From Intoshia linei (taxonomy: Eukaryota > Orthonectida > Rhopaluridae), in assembly GCA_001642005.1 (NCBI GenBank), contig LWCA01000501.1, positions 1 to 25,694 of the forward strand: DNA of 25,694 nucleotides, read 5' to 3'. The translations under genes were made by a program, and so were the position numbers. The notes under the pieces are model-generated. The model saw only the letters and a list, made by a program, of their open reading frames with translations, was not told where the DNA came from and made no database searches. This document shows, in pieces, positions 11,050 to 21,444 of this stretch; within the stretch, counting starts at the first letter, position 1; every line of letters starts with the position of its first letter.

Positions 11050-11360
11050 NATAAATTACAGTTGTATCCCGTTAACACACACAAAAAATTTCAATCTGAA
11101 TAAGTGACGCAATCACAGCAAAAAACATTTTAGTATTCATATATTTTTTTTCTGAAATATTTTATTAAAACAAAAAATGTGAAATAATTAACGGTTCGAA
11201 AATTAAAAAAAAATATTATTCTGATAGAGCTTATTCCAGTTGATATAAATACAAAATTTCAACCCAGAAGTCTACACATTCCCAGTGAAAAAATAATTTT
11301 TAATATATTATCATCAATTATTTCCAATATTTTTCACATATTTCGATTAAAATAAAAATT
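11050..11360 (+). repeat. Main dispersed repeat family, partial copy G, starting at an N
   Basis: Position 11050 is N. Immediately right of it the sequence enters the family core (ACAGTTGTATCCCGTTAACA) and continues to TTTCCAATATTTTTCACA. As at 5384, an unresolved base coincides with this family, suggesting an assembly junction. TRAPPC4 on the high-coordinate side lacks its last exon. Confidence 0.75.
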
Positions 11361-11568
11361 TAAAATTTAAAAGTTTTTTTATCTAAATTTTATTTTCCGA
11401 AATTCATTCGAGTCCTTCAAGGTAGAAAACCAATTCCCCCTTTTTTAAAAAATAAAATCAGCCCTGAAATTTAAAAAAACATATATTCTTAAGATGCGTT
11501 TAAAAGTCATTAACATTGTCGTAAATCTTCAAGTATGTAAAACAAAGTATATAAAAGTCAATCTATTT

Positions 11569-12134
11569 CAGTGGTACCCGATTCAAATAGTGTACGGATC
11601 CCCATTTGAAAATATTTATTTTTTAAGACCCCAAAGCAAATATATAATATCAAACATTTATGAAAAAAATTTTTTTTAAAGTTTTTTTTCAAATATTTAG
11701 TAAAATTGGATTTTTTATTTTAAGTTTTGCATTAGAATATTATTGCTCATAAGATTTGGTAAAATCGCATTTTTCAAAAAATTTCAAGATATTGGAAAAA
11801 AAGGATATTTCCCTAAAGCGTTGGTAAAATTGTGTTTTCATTTTGGGGTTGATATAAGAGGTTTTTTATACAATTTATAAAATCGTGTTTATCAAAAAAA
11901 TATTGGAAAAAGGGGATTTTTCGCTTAATGGTTTAATATGGTATTCTTAATCAAATTTTATTAATGATGGGATAAAAGTGAGATTTTTTCAATAATAAAG
12001 TACCGGTCGTCTATGCTTTGGGATAAATTCCCAACATATGGCAAATCTGTAATAAATATAAAAAATTCTCCTATAAAAATTAATAAAATTGATAAAATTT
12101 TTAAATATATTTTTATTTCAATCTCACGGATGCC
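11569..12134 (+). repeat. Second repeat family, longer copy
   Basis: Starts CAGTGGTACCCGATTCAAAT and ends near CTCACGGATGCC; both ends match the copy at 5860-6100. The interior 11690-11960 contains degenerate units like TTGGTAAAATTGTGTTTTCA, the same unit that forms the minisatellite in the SLC25A46 intron. No coding capacity. Confidence 0.6.
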
Positions 12135-12975
12135 CTAGAATATAGTTTTGAACCCAATGAGTCCAGGGACCCGAAGTTAAAATTATTGATCTATAGAATA
12201 TTATATAACCTTTAATAAAAATTTTATTAATTCTCAAATTTATCCAAAAAAACAACATTATTAAATTAATCAAGATTCTTGGCAATTTAAAATACATATA
12301 CAAATGTATTAGATATATTTTTTTGAAATTTAGAGACACTTACTTTTTTTTCATTGTTAAAAAAGGGACAATTTATGTTTTTAATTTTAATTGCTGATAG
12401 TGAAATTTATCCTACTTTATGCATAAGAAAAAACTAACTTAGAATTTTTATTTTGTAACATTCTGGGACCGTCAATGTTCCAAATAAATGGTTACATAAA
12501 GATACTCATATTTATCAACTTTTATTTACTTACGTGTTACCGTTTATTTAAAAAAACCTAAATACTAATAAAGTTTTTAGCAGGCATGTTTTCATATCTA
12601 TTTTCAGTTTCAGAATATGGGTTTTTTAGTCCTTCAGGGTCACAAACCCAATTTCCTAGATTTTTTAAAAATATATTAAATCATATATTTTGGGAGTTTT
12701 AAAACCATCAACATTGTCGTAAATCTCAGCCTTAAAAAAAACAACATTCATGGCTTGTTAAAAGTTTTTTATACAATCTTAACAGGAAACCACTCCTTTA
12801 AATTTTAAAGGAATGATAATAATGAATAGTAGCATTTTTAAGTAAGATTTTATTATTTACAATGTGAATTTATTTTTTTGGTAGAATTAAAAAATTCTAC
12901 CTCGGCAGAGCTAGGTGCTAGCACCTAGTACTGTATGAATTGAAAAGAATTTAAAATAATAATAACAAAAATAAC
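12135..12975. other. Region that should hold the TRAPPC4 3' exon; none found
   Basis: No reading frame resembling the TRAPPC4 C-terminus was found on the minus strand. Diverged relics of the main repeat occur about 12340-12480 and 12590-12770. Two adjacent perfect inverted repeats lie at 12880-12901 and 12911-12928. Confidence 0.55.
12880..12928. repeat. Two adjacent perfect palindromes
   Basis: 12880-12901 is GGTAGAATT-AAAA-AATTCTACC, nine-base arms with a four-base loop. 12911-12928 is CTAGGTGCTAGCACCTAG, a perfect 18-base palindrome. They lie beyond the donor of TRAPPC4 exon 3. Function unknown; possibly the centre of an inverted transposon copy. Confidence 0.8.
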
Positions 12976-13583
12976 CTGTATTGGACTGATAAATGTGAAT
13001 TTTGTATTTCGAGGTTTTAATAGATGAGACAGTGGTACAATTAAATGTGGGTGAAAGACTGATGGCAATATTATAGAAACTAAAAATGGATAAATATAAA
13101 CATACCAACAACAAACCTATTAAGCATACTAGATAAAACAATTTTATCATTGGAATCTAGACTTGGTAATTTAAACGTCATGTCGCATGGAAAATTTGAA
13201 ATATCAGAAACGTATCGCTCAATTTTATTGAGCAATATTTTTCCGTCTTCTTTCTTATTGATAGATTCAATAGAAAGTTCATTCAATTGAGTTAATTCGT
13301 ATCCTCCTAACAATAAAATGAATAATTTTTAAATATAAATTAAAATTCCAAAATTACTTGAAACGCCCTGACAACTTCCCCAATTGACTAAAATTCTATT
13401 CTTTTGATCAAATTCAAAAAAGAACGGTATAGGCGGCGTATGCGTTCTCAAATTAATTTTATTTGATGACCCAGTACTGTCATGACTAGTGTTCAACCCG
13501 GTAGTCTTTTTATCTTTAAAGTTTGTCTTATTGTAAATCAAACTTCCAGATCTGTTTATAATTAAAAAATAATAAAGTTTCAT
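12976..13583 (-). CDS. TRAPPC4: TRAPPC4 (TRAPP complex subunit 4/synbindin), lacking the last exon
   Basis: Exons on the minus strand 13583-13358, 13306-13117 and 13079-12976; introns are 51 and 37 bases, phases agree, 173 codons. The start MKLYYFLIINRSGSLIY matches the longin strand of TRAPPC4 (family: MxxFxxYVVNKAGGLIY), which is why ATG 13583 is preferred over an in-frame ATG 16 codons upstream. A variable Ser/Thr-rich stretch follows, then SNDKIVLSSML and FYNIAISLSP, and the KYKIHIYQSNTG strand. TRAPPC4 is a core subunit of the TRAPP tethering factor, the exchange factor for Rab1/Ypt1 at the Golgi. About 65-70 C-terminal residues are missing after the donor at 12976; they may lie beyond the N at 11050. 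It is divergent from SLC25A46, with 53 bases between the ATGs. Confidence 0.85.
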
Positions 13584-13636
13584 TACATCACAGTCAATAT
13601 TTAAGATAACTTTATTGTATTTTAAATTCAAAAGTG
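13584..13636. promoter_or_regulatory. Candidate bidirectional promoter (53 bases between ATGs)
   Basis: Both genes start within these 53 AT-rich bases: TRAPPC4 leftward from 13583, SLC25A46 rightward from 13637. No TATA element can be assigned with confidence. A shared promoter, or 5' ends made by trans-splicing, would both be compatible. Confidence 0.5.
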
Positions 13637-15744
13637 ATGGCTGACCAAAGTATTATTTGATTTGCTTAGTTTGTAAACATATTTTTAGCGTTAGAAAATA
13701 AATTGTCACTAGTATGTGGCCACTTAGCGTAATTTCATTAATTATTAAATTATTAATGCTTTCATGTAATTTTTATAATTTAGTTACTCATTGGGATATT
13801 CCATTTCGCATCCATGTTTATCTTTGCAAAAAAGATGTCAGGTTCTAAATACTTATACAAATTAAAAACTTTTACTTTAAATAGGTGAATGTGTTCGCCA
13901 AAAACTACCATTTATCTCCAGTCTCCTTTTTATCCGAATTATTTCACATTAAAGGCAGAAAGGTAATATTGAAAATTTTAATCCTGAAAATGTCAAGTGG
14001 GCGGCAAGATGCTTTGCTTATTTTTTTTACTGTTTTTAGCTTTTTCATGTCTGGAAAGGAAATTCTAATTATCTTATTTATATTACAGCTTATTCTCTCT
14101 CTTTTGAATTAATAGACGATTCTTTTCCCACAAATTTAGAAAATGATCAAGTGTTTATTTATATTTTTTATATCATTATTTAATCTTAGAAAGAATCTAT
14201 TAACGCATTGTAAAAAAACCTTACTTAAAATGTAATTTTAATTTCATTAATAACATTCTCGTGTATCTAATTTAATTGATTTAATTTTTTGGTATTATAT
14301 TCAAATATTTAGATCCACATTGTCTATTCTGTGTCCTTTCTATGTGACATACCTTCTTGATAGTATTGAGGTACTGTATTTTAATCTTGGTTGTCTACTT
14401 AAATCAAACTATTTTTACTAAAAGTTAAAATTTACCAATTCTTTAGAGAAAATTGCACTTAAAACAACTCTAAAAGGGAAAAATCCAGTTTCAACAACCC
14501 TTTAGGGAAAATTGCAGTTTTACCAACCATAAAAGGGAAAAATCTAGTTCTACCAATCTTAAAATAGAAAAATCTAGTTTTAACAACCCTATAGGGAAAA
14601 TTTCATTTTTACCAACCCTTTAGGGAAAATTGCACTTTTGACAACCCTAACAGAGAAAAATCTAGTTTTACCAACCCTATATAGAAAAATCCAGTTTTAA
14701 CACACCCTGTAGGGAAAATTGCAGTTTTAGCAACTCTAAAAGGGAAAAATCTAGTTTTACCAACCATAAAACGAAAAATCCAGTTCTACCAACCCTATAA
14801 CGAAAAATCTAGTTATACCAAACTTACAAGGAAAATTCCAGTTTTACCAACTAAAAAGTAAAAGTGGAATTTTACCTAAAAAGTTTGTAAAGTGGGTTTG
14901 TTCCTTAAGGGTTGGTAAAATTGAAATTTTCACTTGGGGTTTGTGCAAATGAATTTTTCCTTAAGGGGTTTGTAAAAGTGGATTAATTCATTAAAGGTTA
15001 GTAAAACTAAAATTTTCTCTTAAAGGTTGATTTTTAGTAAAAATGGTTTGGTTTAAGAATGGTCTCTTTAATATTTAATATGTTTGAAGCATATTTAAGT
15101 TTCATAACAAAATTTAGAGTAATTTAACTAGCGAAGGAATAGATTTGAAAAACTACGTCAAATTAAGCATTTCCAGATTAGCATACCTTACATCAAATTG
15201 TTTTTCCCAATTGGGAATGCTGACAATCGTGCCTACATTTGTTGTTTACAATACGATGCATATTACCATAACCAGTTTATTAAACAGTTTGATCCAAAAA
15301 AATACAAATCAAGTAAATCTTACTTTATAAATTATAATTGAATTTTTATAGAAAAAATCAAAATTGTTTCATGAAATTGTCAAAAATACGGCAATAACGT
15401 GTTTATCAAGTCTATTTGCCGACTTTTTACTATACCCAATAGAAACTATTATGCATCGATTAATGATTCAAGGTACAAGGTGTATTATTGATAATACGGA
15501 AAATTCTGTACCGTATCTGATTCCAATTGTTTCTAAATATACTGGATTTTTGGATTGTTACAATAATATTCTTGCTAATGAAGGAATTGCTGGATTTTAT
15601 CGAGGATTAGGTGGTGTTTTTTCTCGATCAATATTTTTATTTTTTATTGCTAGAATAGCCATCAATTTGGCTCTAAATGTCGATTTTGATAATATTGGTG
15701 AATGTAATTTTGACAATTTTTTAAAAAAATTTGATTTAAAATGA
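13637..15744 (+). CDS. SLC25A46: SLC25A46, mitochondrial outer-membrane carrier-family protein
   Basis: Nine exons: 13637-13649, 13689-13728, 13784-13841, 13885-13962, 14040-14150, 14194-14231, 14313-14370, 15118-15312, 15352-15744. They sum to 984 bases, 327 residues, no lesion. Signature pieces are SHPCLSLQKRCQ, NYHLSP, HVWKGNSN, CPFYVTYLLDSIE, then LYPIETIMHRLMIQGTR with IIDNTENS and GFYRGLGGVF, closely following vertebrate SLC25A46 (LYPLETVLHRLHIQGTR). Unlike transporting carriers, this family sits in the outer mitochondrial membrane and controls fission/fusion and lipid flow with MICOS and mitofusins. It lacks the ~90-residue disordered N-terminus of the human protein. The 13-base first coding exon (ATG GCT GAC CAA A) is supported by phase and by a 39-base intron. 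AATAAA is at 15746-15751, just after the stop. Intron 7 holds an inverted minisatellite. Confidence 0.93.
14436..14875 (+). repeat. Minisatellite, about 15 units of 28-31 bases
   Basis: Imperfect tandem units of the form CAACCCTATAGGGAAAA followed by ATCTAGTTTTAC. Two subtypes partly alternate (TTAGGGAAAATTGCAG and AAAAGGGAAAAATCTAG). The array lies wholly inside SLC25A46 intron 7. Confidence 0.9.
14876..15035 (-). repeat. Inverted continuation of the minisatellite, about 5 units
   Basis: From 14880 the unit appears reverse-complemented, e.g. CCTTAAGGGTTGGTAAAATT and CTCTTAAAGGTTGATTTTTA. The switch point is at about 14876-14884. With the preceding array it makes a large imperfect in-transcript hairpin candidate in intron 7. 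Confidence 0.8.
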
Positions 15745-15851
15745 AAATAAAAAGTAAATTGATCTATTTTCGTTTTGGTCGTTTAACTGGTTGCCTAAAA
15801 GTGGTGAAATAAAGTAAATTTTGTATTTTTCTGTTTAATATTGTGCAAATT
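15745..15851. other. Convergent intergenic spacer with both polyadenylation signals
   Basis: Only 107 bases separate the stop codons of SLC25A46 (+) and IVD (-). AATAAA for SLC25A46 is at 15746-15751. For IVD the minus-strand AATAAA (15856-15851) contains its own TAA stop codon. 3' UTRs must be very short or overlap. Confidence 0.65.
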
Positions 15852-18800
15852 TTATTCATGTTTTTTGGCTATTTCACGACCAATAATAAGTTTTCGTATT
15901 TCATTCGTTCCAGCACCAATCTCATAAAGTTTAGCGTCTCTCAATAATCGACCACATCTGTATTCGGTTGTATATCCATTTCCACCTAGTTTAAATGAAA
16001 TTAATTGTCATGTTATAAATTATTCCATAAAGCAGAGCTCTTAAGTTTTGGTATACCATTTTGCAATCTACGTCTCACTTCTGGTTATGGATTATAAGGT
16101 TATTAATTGGTTTTTACACGTGCCCAAGCAATTTGGTATTAAGAAGAAAATTTTATCACGTTAATATGTAGAAAAGTGTTTTTCAACCTCAGAAACTTAC
16201 ATCTTCATATTAAAAACCACCAATTACCCTTTATTTAAAAATTAAAGTCCTAGAATTCTATAAAAAATAGTTTTTAAAATCATAAGCCGAATTATCAATT
16301 GAAAACTCAAAAATGATCATTTTCACAAACAAAACCCCGGATTATCTCTTTTTTTAGAAAACGAATAAAGTACATTTAATAGAAGAACAATTTAAATAAC
16401 TACATTTTTAATTGGACACACATACAAGTTGCTAGGGTGGAGCGGTTAAGAAACACCGATATAGAATCAGTAAAAAAATTGTATGTCAAAAGTTAATGGC
16501 TTAAAAGACCATTCAAAACCAATAAGAATCTGAGACAGATATATAATGATAATATTATGTAATAAAATATTTTGTTTGGAAAATGGTCGTTTAAAGGTGA
16601 ACAAATAATATTATTGGCATAAAACTAATATATTTATAATTACCCAATATCTGTATGGCATTTAAAGAAGATTTTACTGCATTTTGAGAAGATACTAATA
16701 TACAACCAGAACAATCCTATATTTTAATTTTAATGTGCATACATATTTCATATGTTCATATTTTTTACGACGTTTGAAATTTCCGAATTATTACTTTTGC
16801 ATATCAAGTCTGAAAATACAGTAGTATCTAAATAATAGTAACCTTTGTGCCAATTTTTACATATCTAAAATGAAAAATCCTCTTGTACCAAATAATTAAA
16901 AACGGATCATGTAATACATAATAGTACATATTGTTAAAAAAATTCTCAAAAAATGATAAGCCTTAGTTTAAACTTTAAACTGAAAGTACATACTATGATA
17001 ATAATTATCTGAATACTTCAAACTGTCAGAAATCAATATTAGATAGTAATAGATTCTAGTCGTGTCGATGATAAATTACTTTTGGGACAATTCTACCATT
17101 ATCCAAAGCTTTTGCAACATTGTAGCTATATGAACGAGAATAACTTAAGCGTACGTACATGTCCGCAATTAATTCTTGAATTAACTAAGTTATTAACAAT
17201 ACATTTTCGGACATACACATACTTGAAAATGAGATATTTTAGAATTAAAGCATTTTCTTTCGTTGGCATAACTGAAGGCTTCATCGCATGCAGATTGCAT
17301 CAATCTAAAGGTTGATCAATTTACAAGTTAATTTATATAATTAACCCTATTGGCCCAGCGCTCAAAACGACTCTTTCAATGTCTAATCCACTGAAAAGTA
17401 CATAAATTCCTTTGTTCACTTTTCCCAACACATTTTCCTCTAAAAAATTAATTGATTCAATTTTCAATACAGTTGGTAATTTTAGACAAACATTAAATTT
17501 TTAAAAGTTTACCAGGTATACTACAATTATCGAAAATTAGTTCACATGTATTTGATCCTCTCATTCCTAATTTTTCAACTTTTTTTCCTATCGAAAATCC
17601 AGGTATATTCTACAAAAACACGCAAATATACTCTAATCATGAGTTAATCGAACCGTTAATTATTTCACATTTTTTGTTTTACTGTTATTATTGTTAATAA
17701 AATATTTCGAAAAAAAAATATGAATATTAAAATGCTTGTTTGACCGTGAAGTCGTCACTTATTCGGATTGAAATTTTCTGTGTGTGTTAACATGATACAA
17801 CTGTACCTACCTGTAAATTTTTTGAAATTCTAGGGCTGTTTTCATAAAAAAAGAAGGGTAATTAAATTCTAGGGCTGTTATTATTAAAAAAAGAAGGGTA
17901 ATTTGTGGTTTTGGCCCTGAAAATATAATTTTTTTAAATTTGAATTTATAATGTTTATGATTTTAAAATCCGTGTCATCGTATATATTTTTTAAATTCTC
18001 CAACTCGTTTGATTATCAAAAAGAGGGACAATTGGGGTTTTTGACTCGTAAGATGTGAGTTTGGAAGGTTGAAATTATTTTTGCGAACACCCCCCGAAAA
18101 AAACTGTAATTAAAATGTGGACTTTATAAAGTTCTAGGACCAGTAGTTATTTATATAAAACTGAAACCGCACAGACAGATAGGCATACAAACAAAAATAG
18201 CGTAGCATATTATATAAGTTAGGATTTGAAGCACAACTTTTGCAAAAAAACAATCAAAAATATAAACTTTTTAACCCACGTATTCCAGTATTGGATTTTT
18301 ATAATCATTTAAAATTTAAATGAATATGTAATATTTAGTGAATAAATTAAATTTCTGATTTACCTTTTCTACAATAAAAGCGGTTACACCATGTTGTGGT
18401 TTTTCCGAATTTGAATCTGTTTTAGCATAGATTACTAAGACATCCGCATCGCTTCCATTAGTTATCCAGAATTTTGTTCCATTCAGAATATAACTTCCAT
18501 CTAATGTAAATTTATTCTTCTCTTGACGTCAAATGCACTATACATTGAGCATTTTTACACGGCCGTGTAAGCTCCTATTGATTCCAAAAAAATTAATAAA
18601 ATTTCAAACCTCGATATTTTGCTCTACATTTCATTGATACTACATCAGATCCAGAATTTACTTCACTCATAGCTAGAGCACCGATATGTTCTCCACTTAT
18701 CAACTAATGACATTACATGTTATGATGATAATTTATGAATGAAAAAGATATTTAATACGTTGTTAATGCAGGGTGCAGCGGCGGATCCAAAAGGCTAGTT

Positions 18801-20051
18801 AATGGGGTGCGATCGAAGAGAGCAATGTATTTAACTTCGCCGAAGGTGAACAAATTCATAAAGCGTCTATTTTAATATTAAGGCGTCTAGTTTGATTCTA
18901 AAGCGTCTCTTATAATTTCATTTAAAGGTTGTTATACAATAGTTTCCAATTTTGTATATTAAAAAATAAAAATTCCAAAAATAAAAAAAATGATCAGCAC
19001 AAAAAAAAGAGAAATTAATTTTGTTTATTAAATAATCCTAAATCAATTAGGTCCCGTCTTCTTGGATGAAGTATTGTAAATTCATTAACCAAAATTAACA
19101 TTATAACATTATAAAACATTAATTTAAAATTTAGGGGTGCAACTTCACCTTCTGCACCCCTTAAATCTTCCCCTGGGGTGGGTGCTATTTTTCACTGAGG
19201 GTAAAATAAAAAACATTAAAATGGCGAGAAAATATTTTTTTTAAAATTAAAATTCGGATTTAAATTCAGTGCACGTATTGGATGACTCGTTGCACATATT
19301 GTTCCCGCTCTAGGTTCCTAACTTTGACATTTGAAAATTTTTGTTGGGCGTTGGATGCACACTTCTGATACATAAAAAGTTGATACAAATCATTTTTTCA
19401 AGTACAACCCAAAATACTTGAAACGGACACATAAAACGGATTTAAATTATTCCAAATTATTACTTTTGGTAAATACTTGTCTTTCTGCTTTTCAGTACCA
19501 TTTCTATTAATTTGATTGACACATAGATTAGAATGAGCACCATAACTTAATCCAATTGAGCCTGAAGCTCGAGAAATTTCTTCCATAACAATAACATGGT
19601 CAATATATTTTCCACCGAGACCGCCATATTTTTCTAAAATTTCAAATTTAAAAAATTATATTATAGTTTAACCTGGAACCGTAATGCCGTTTAACCCCAT
19701 ATCTCCCATTTTCTTCCAAAATTGCTAAATGAAAAGGTTTGTAATACATTGTAATTACATTGTACATTGTAAAAAATATGTTTTGAATACGATTATTATA
19801 AATAATTACTCTAATTTCTTTGAAATTATCTTGAACGTCAATTTCATGAGCTTTAGGTTTCAATTCTTTATTACAAAAATCCCTTACAGATTGACGCAAC
19901 TAGATTAATTGTAATTTTTTTTAAATTATAATTTTACATCTGTTTGATAAGGTGTTAATGAATATAAATTATCATTAAATGTAGATAATCCTACTCGGCA
20001 TTTTGGTATAGTCCAGTTTTTTAAAGTACCAAGTATTCTAATACTTTTCAT
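15852..20051 (-). CDS. IVD: Isovaleryl-CoA dehydrogenase, mitochondrial (one frame-breaking base)
   Basis: Twelve exons on the minus strand: 20051-19938, 19899-19810, 19724-19673, 19633-19464, 18703-18610, 18522-18364, 17609-17513, 17439-17346, 17304-17223, 17184-17080, 16716-16644, 15985-15852. About 420 residues, as in human IVD. It oxidises isovaleryl-CoA in leucine breakdown, FAD-bound, passing electrons to ETF. Residues 1-38 look like a mitochondrial presequence ([13 protein letters not shown]). The acyl-CoA dehydrogenase signature [10 protein letters not shown] is present, as is LGGNGY. The IVD-type catalytic Glu lies in SGLDIERVV near residue 280, and the usual C-terminal catalytic Glu position has Gly (YEIGAGTNE), diagnostic of IVD. 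Exon 6 is 159 bases where 158 are needed: around 18475-18484 (minus strand GGGAACAAAA) one base too many shifts the frame between ILNGNK and FWITNG. All other exons are intact, so a sequence error or a recent lesion is likely. Confidence 0.93.
15986..16643. other. IVD intron 11
   Basis: A 658-base intron with a diverged plus-oriented relic of the main repeat at about 16180-16330 (TTCAACCTCAGAAACTTACA, CCAATTACCCTTT). Nothing coding seen. Confidence 0.6.
17648..18228 (-). repeat. Main dispersed repeat family, copy E, in IVD intron 7
   Basis: Inverted copy with the sharp end at about 18228 (complement of CTAACTTATATAATATGCTA) and the other end cut at GAACCGTTAATTATTTCACA. A 39-base stretch (AAATTCTAGGGCTGTT...) is tandemly duplicated at about 17825 and 17864. 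It makes up most of a 754-base intron; neighbouring introns are 38-90 bases. Confidence 0.88.
18776..19175. mobile_element. hAT-type MITE in IVD intron 4
   Basis: Left end CAGCGGCGGATCCAAAAGGC and right end complementing CAGGGGAAGATTTAAGG are typical of hAT non-autonomous elements (CAGNGGCGGATCC). The right part carries the GGGGTGC-type complement. Flanking octamers GCAGGGTG and GGTGGGTG agree only in part, so the target duplication is unproven. About 400 bases, no ORF. Confidence 0.55.
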
Positions 20052-21444
20052 TTTTAATTTTATTTTTCAAATTCTGTTTCTTAGTAAAATTGATAATGTA
20101 TTATGTTTATAATGTAAATAAAAATAGTCAGTAATTTACATTACCAATGTCCTTGTAACGATTGGTAGATAGGATTTCCATCATAGGAACTCAGATAAGT
20201 TCATCTTAAATAAAAAGATGTCTAAATCGGGATCCGAATTTAGCCACACAGAATACAATTATATAACTATAACCACTCTACCAGTTAGACATCACAAATG
20301 AGTCATATCAAAACTATCTATTCGAATCTCGATTAGTATGATAGCGATATATCACTACAGTCCTAAATACATTTTACGTTTTTATTAATGAAAAAGTAAC
20401 CATTTAATCAGTAATGATAACACTTAACAATACTAGAAAATTTAGTGGCGACTCCACCACTCGAGTCAACCTCGAGTCTATATGTGTTATGTGTGTGTCG
20501 TTATAATTTGAGCATCAGTAAATCACTCTTATTTTAAAAATCCCAACAGTATTTTTTTAACTTCAAAATGATAATTTTTTCATTATAATTTAAATAACGT
20601 AATATTGGTAAATTAATTGGTAGATGAATACCATTCTCATTATGAATTTTGTTGATCCATTTTGAACTTTCATATTCTCATTGTGAAGTTTCAAAGGTTT
20701 AGATACAATGCGTTGCAAAAGCATAAACAAGACTATCTCAACCTTCGATGGATTCGTGTTTCAATGTCTAATATACAAATTTTAAAGCAGGGGTTCCTAA
20801 ACTTTTTACTGTTTTAATCTGTGGCGACTCAAAATTAATAAAAAATTCGACGGAACATCTAGTATTTAAAAAAATTGACTGGGTTTTGCTGGAAGAGTCC
20901 CCAAAAAATATAAACCCAAATGTTTAAACATTATTAAAATCTCTCTCGACTCTAAAAAACGTTTGGTAATTTGTTTGTCATACAAAACACAAAAATCTTG
21001 TGACGCATCTAATTTTTGTCAGGGACTCAATTACTGAGATTGAAATTTGTCTTACTTTCACCCTCGAAAGAAACTGTAATAGAAACGTGGAATTTTTAAA
21101 TTCTAAGCCTCTTAGATATTGAAATAAACAATAATAGACAGGCAGACATATAGACAATGTGTTTTATATAAATTATGTTTATAATTTGAACATAAAATCT
21201 TCTCTGACTTGACATTGAAGTTTCATGAAAATAAAATTAAAAAATTTAATAATAACAAAATATAAATGGAAACATTGTTTAGTAACAAACAATACAAAAA
21301 ATTTATAAAGTAAGGTAAAGATATTGCATTTCAAAAATTATACATTAATGTAAAATGAATAATCAAAAAAATAACAATAATTCGACCAAAATGCGAATAA
21401 ATATAGTACTTAAATCTGTAAACGTATAAATATTTAAAATCTAG
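20052..21444. other. Intergenic region with tRNA-like motifs and repeat relics
   Basis: No protein gene recognised. From left: tRNA-like minus-strand motifs (20205-20400); unremarkable AT-rich sequence; a hAT-type terminus CAGGGGTTCCTAAACTTTTT at 20788; an old minus-oriented relic of the main repeat at about 21035-21150. Upstream exons of the plus-strand gene may hide near 21355-21430 but could not be fixed. Confidence 0.5.
20207..20300 (-). ncRNA. tRNA-like / SINE-head candidate
   Basis: Read on the minus strand: GATGTCTAACTGGTAGAGTG, then ~50 bases, then TTCGGATCCCG and AGACATC, followed by TTTTT. GATGTCT/AGACATC would make a seven-pair acceptor stem; TGGTAGAGTGG fits a pol III A box; the T run is a pol III terminator. 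No convincing anticodon or T-arm could be folded, so it is more likely a degenerate tRNA-derived SINE head than a working tRNA. A second weaker motif pair (ACTGTAGTGATATATC, GATTCGAAT) lies upstream at about 20315-20375. Confidence 0.35.

Noticed and set aside
13885-14112. Uninterrupted plus-strand ORF across SLC25A46 exons
   Set aside because: Only 13885-13962 is exon; the remainder is intron read-through and then the wrong frame of the next exon.
14436-14875. CCCTAA-like units as internal telomere repeats
   Set aside because: The unit is ~29 bases, the CCCTA part varies between units and is not tandem by itself.
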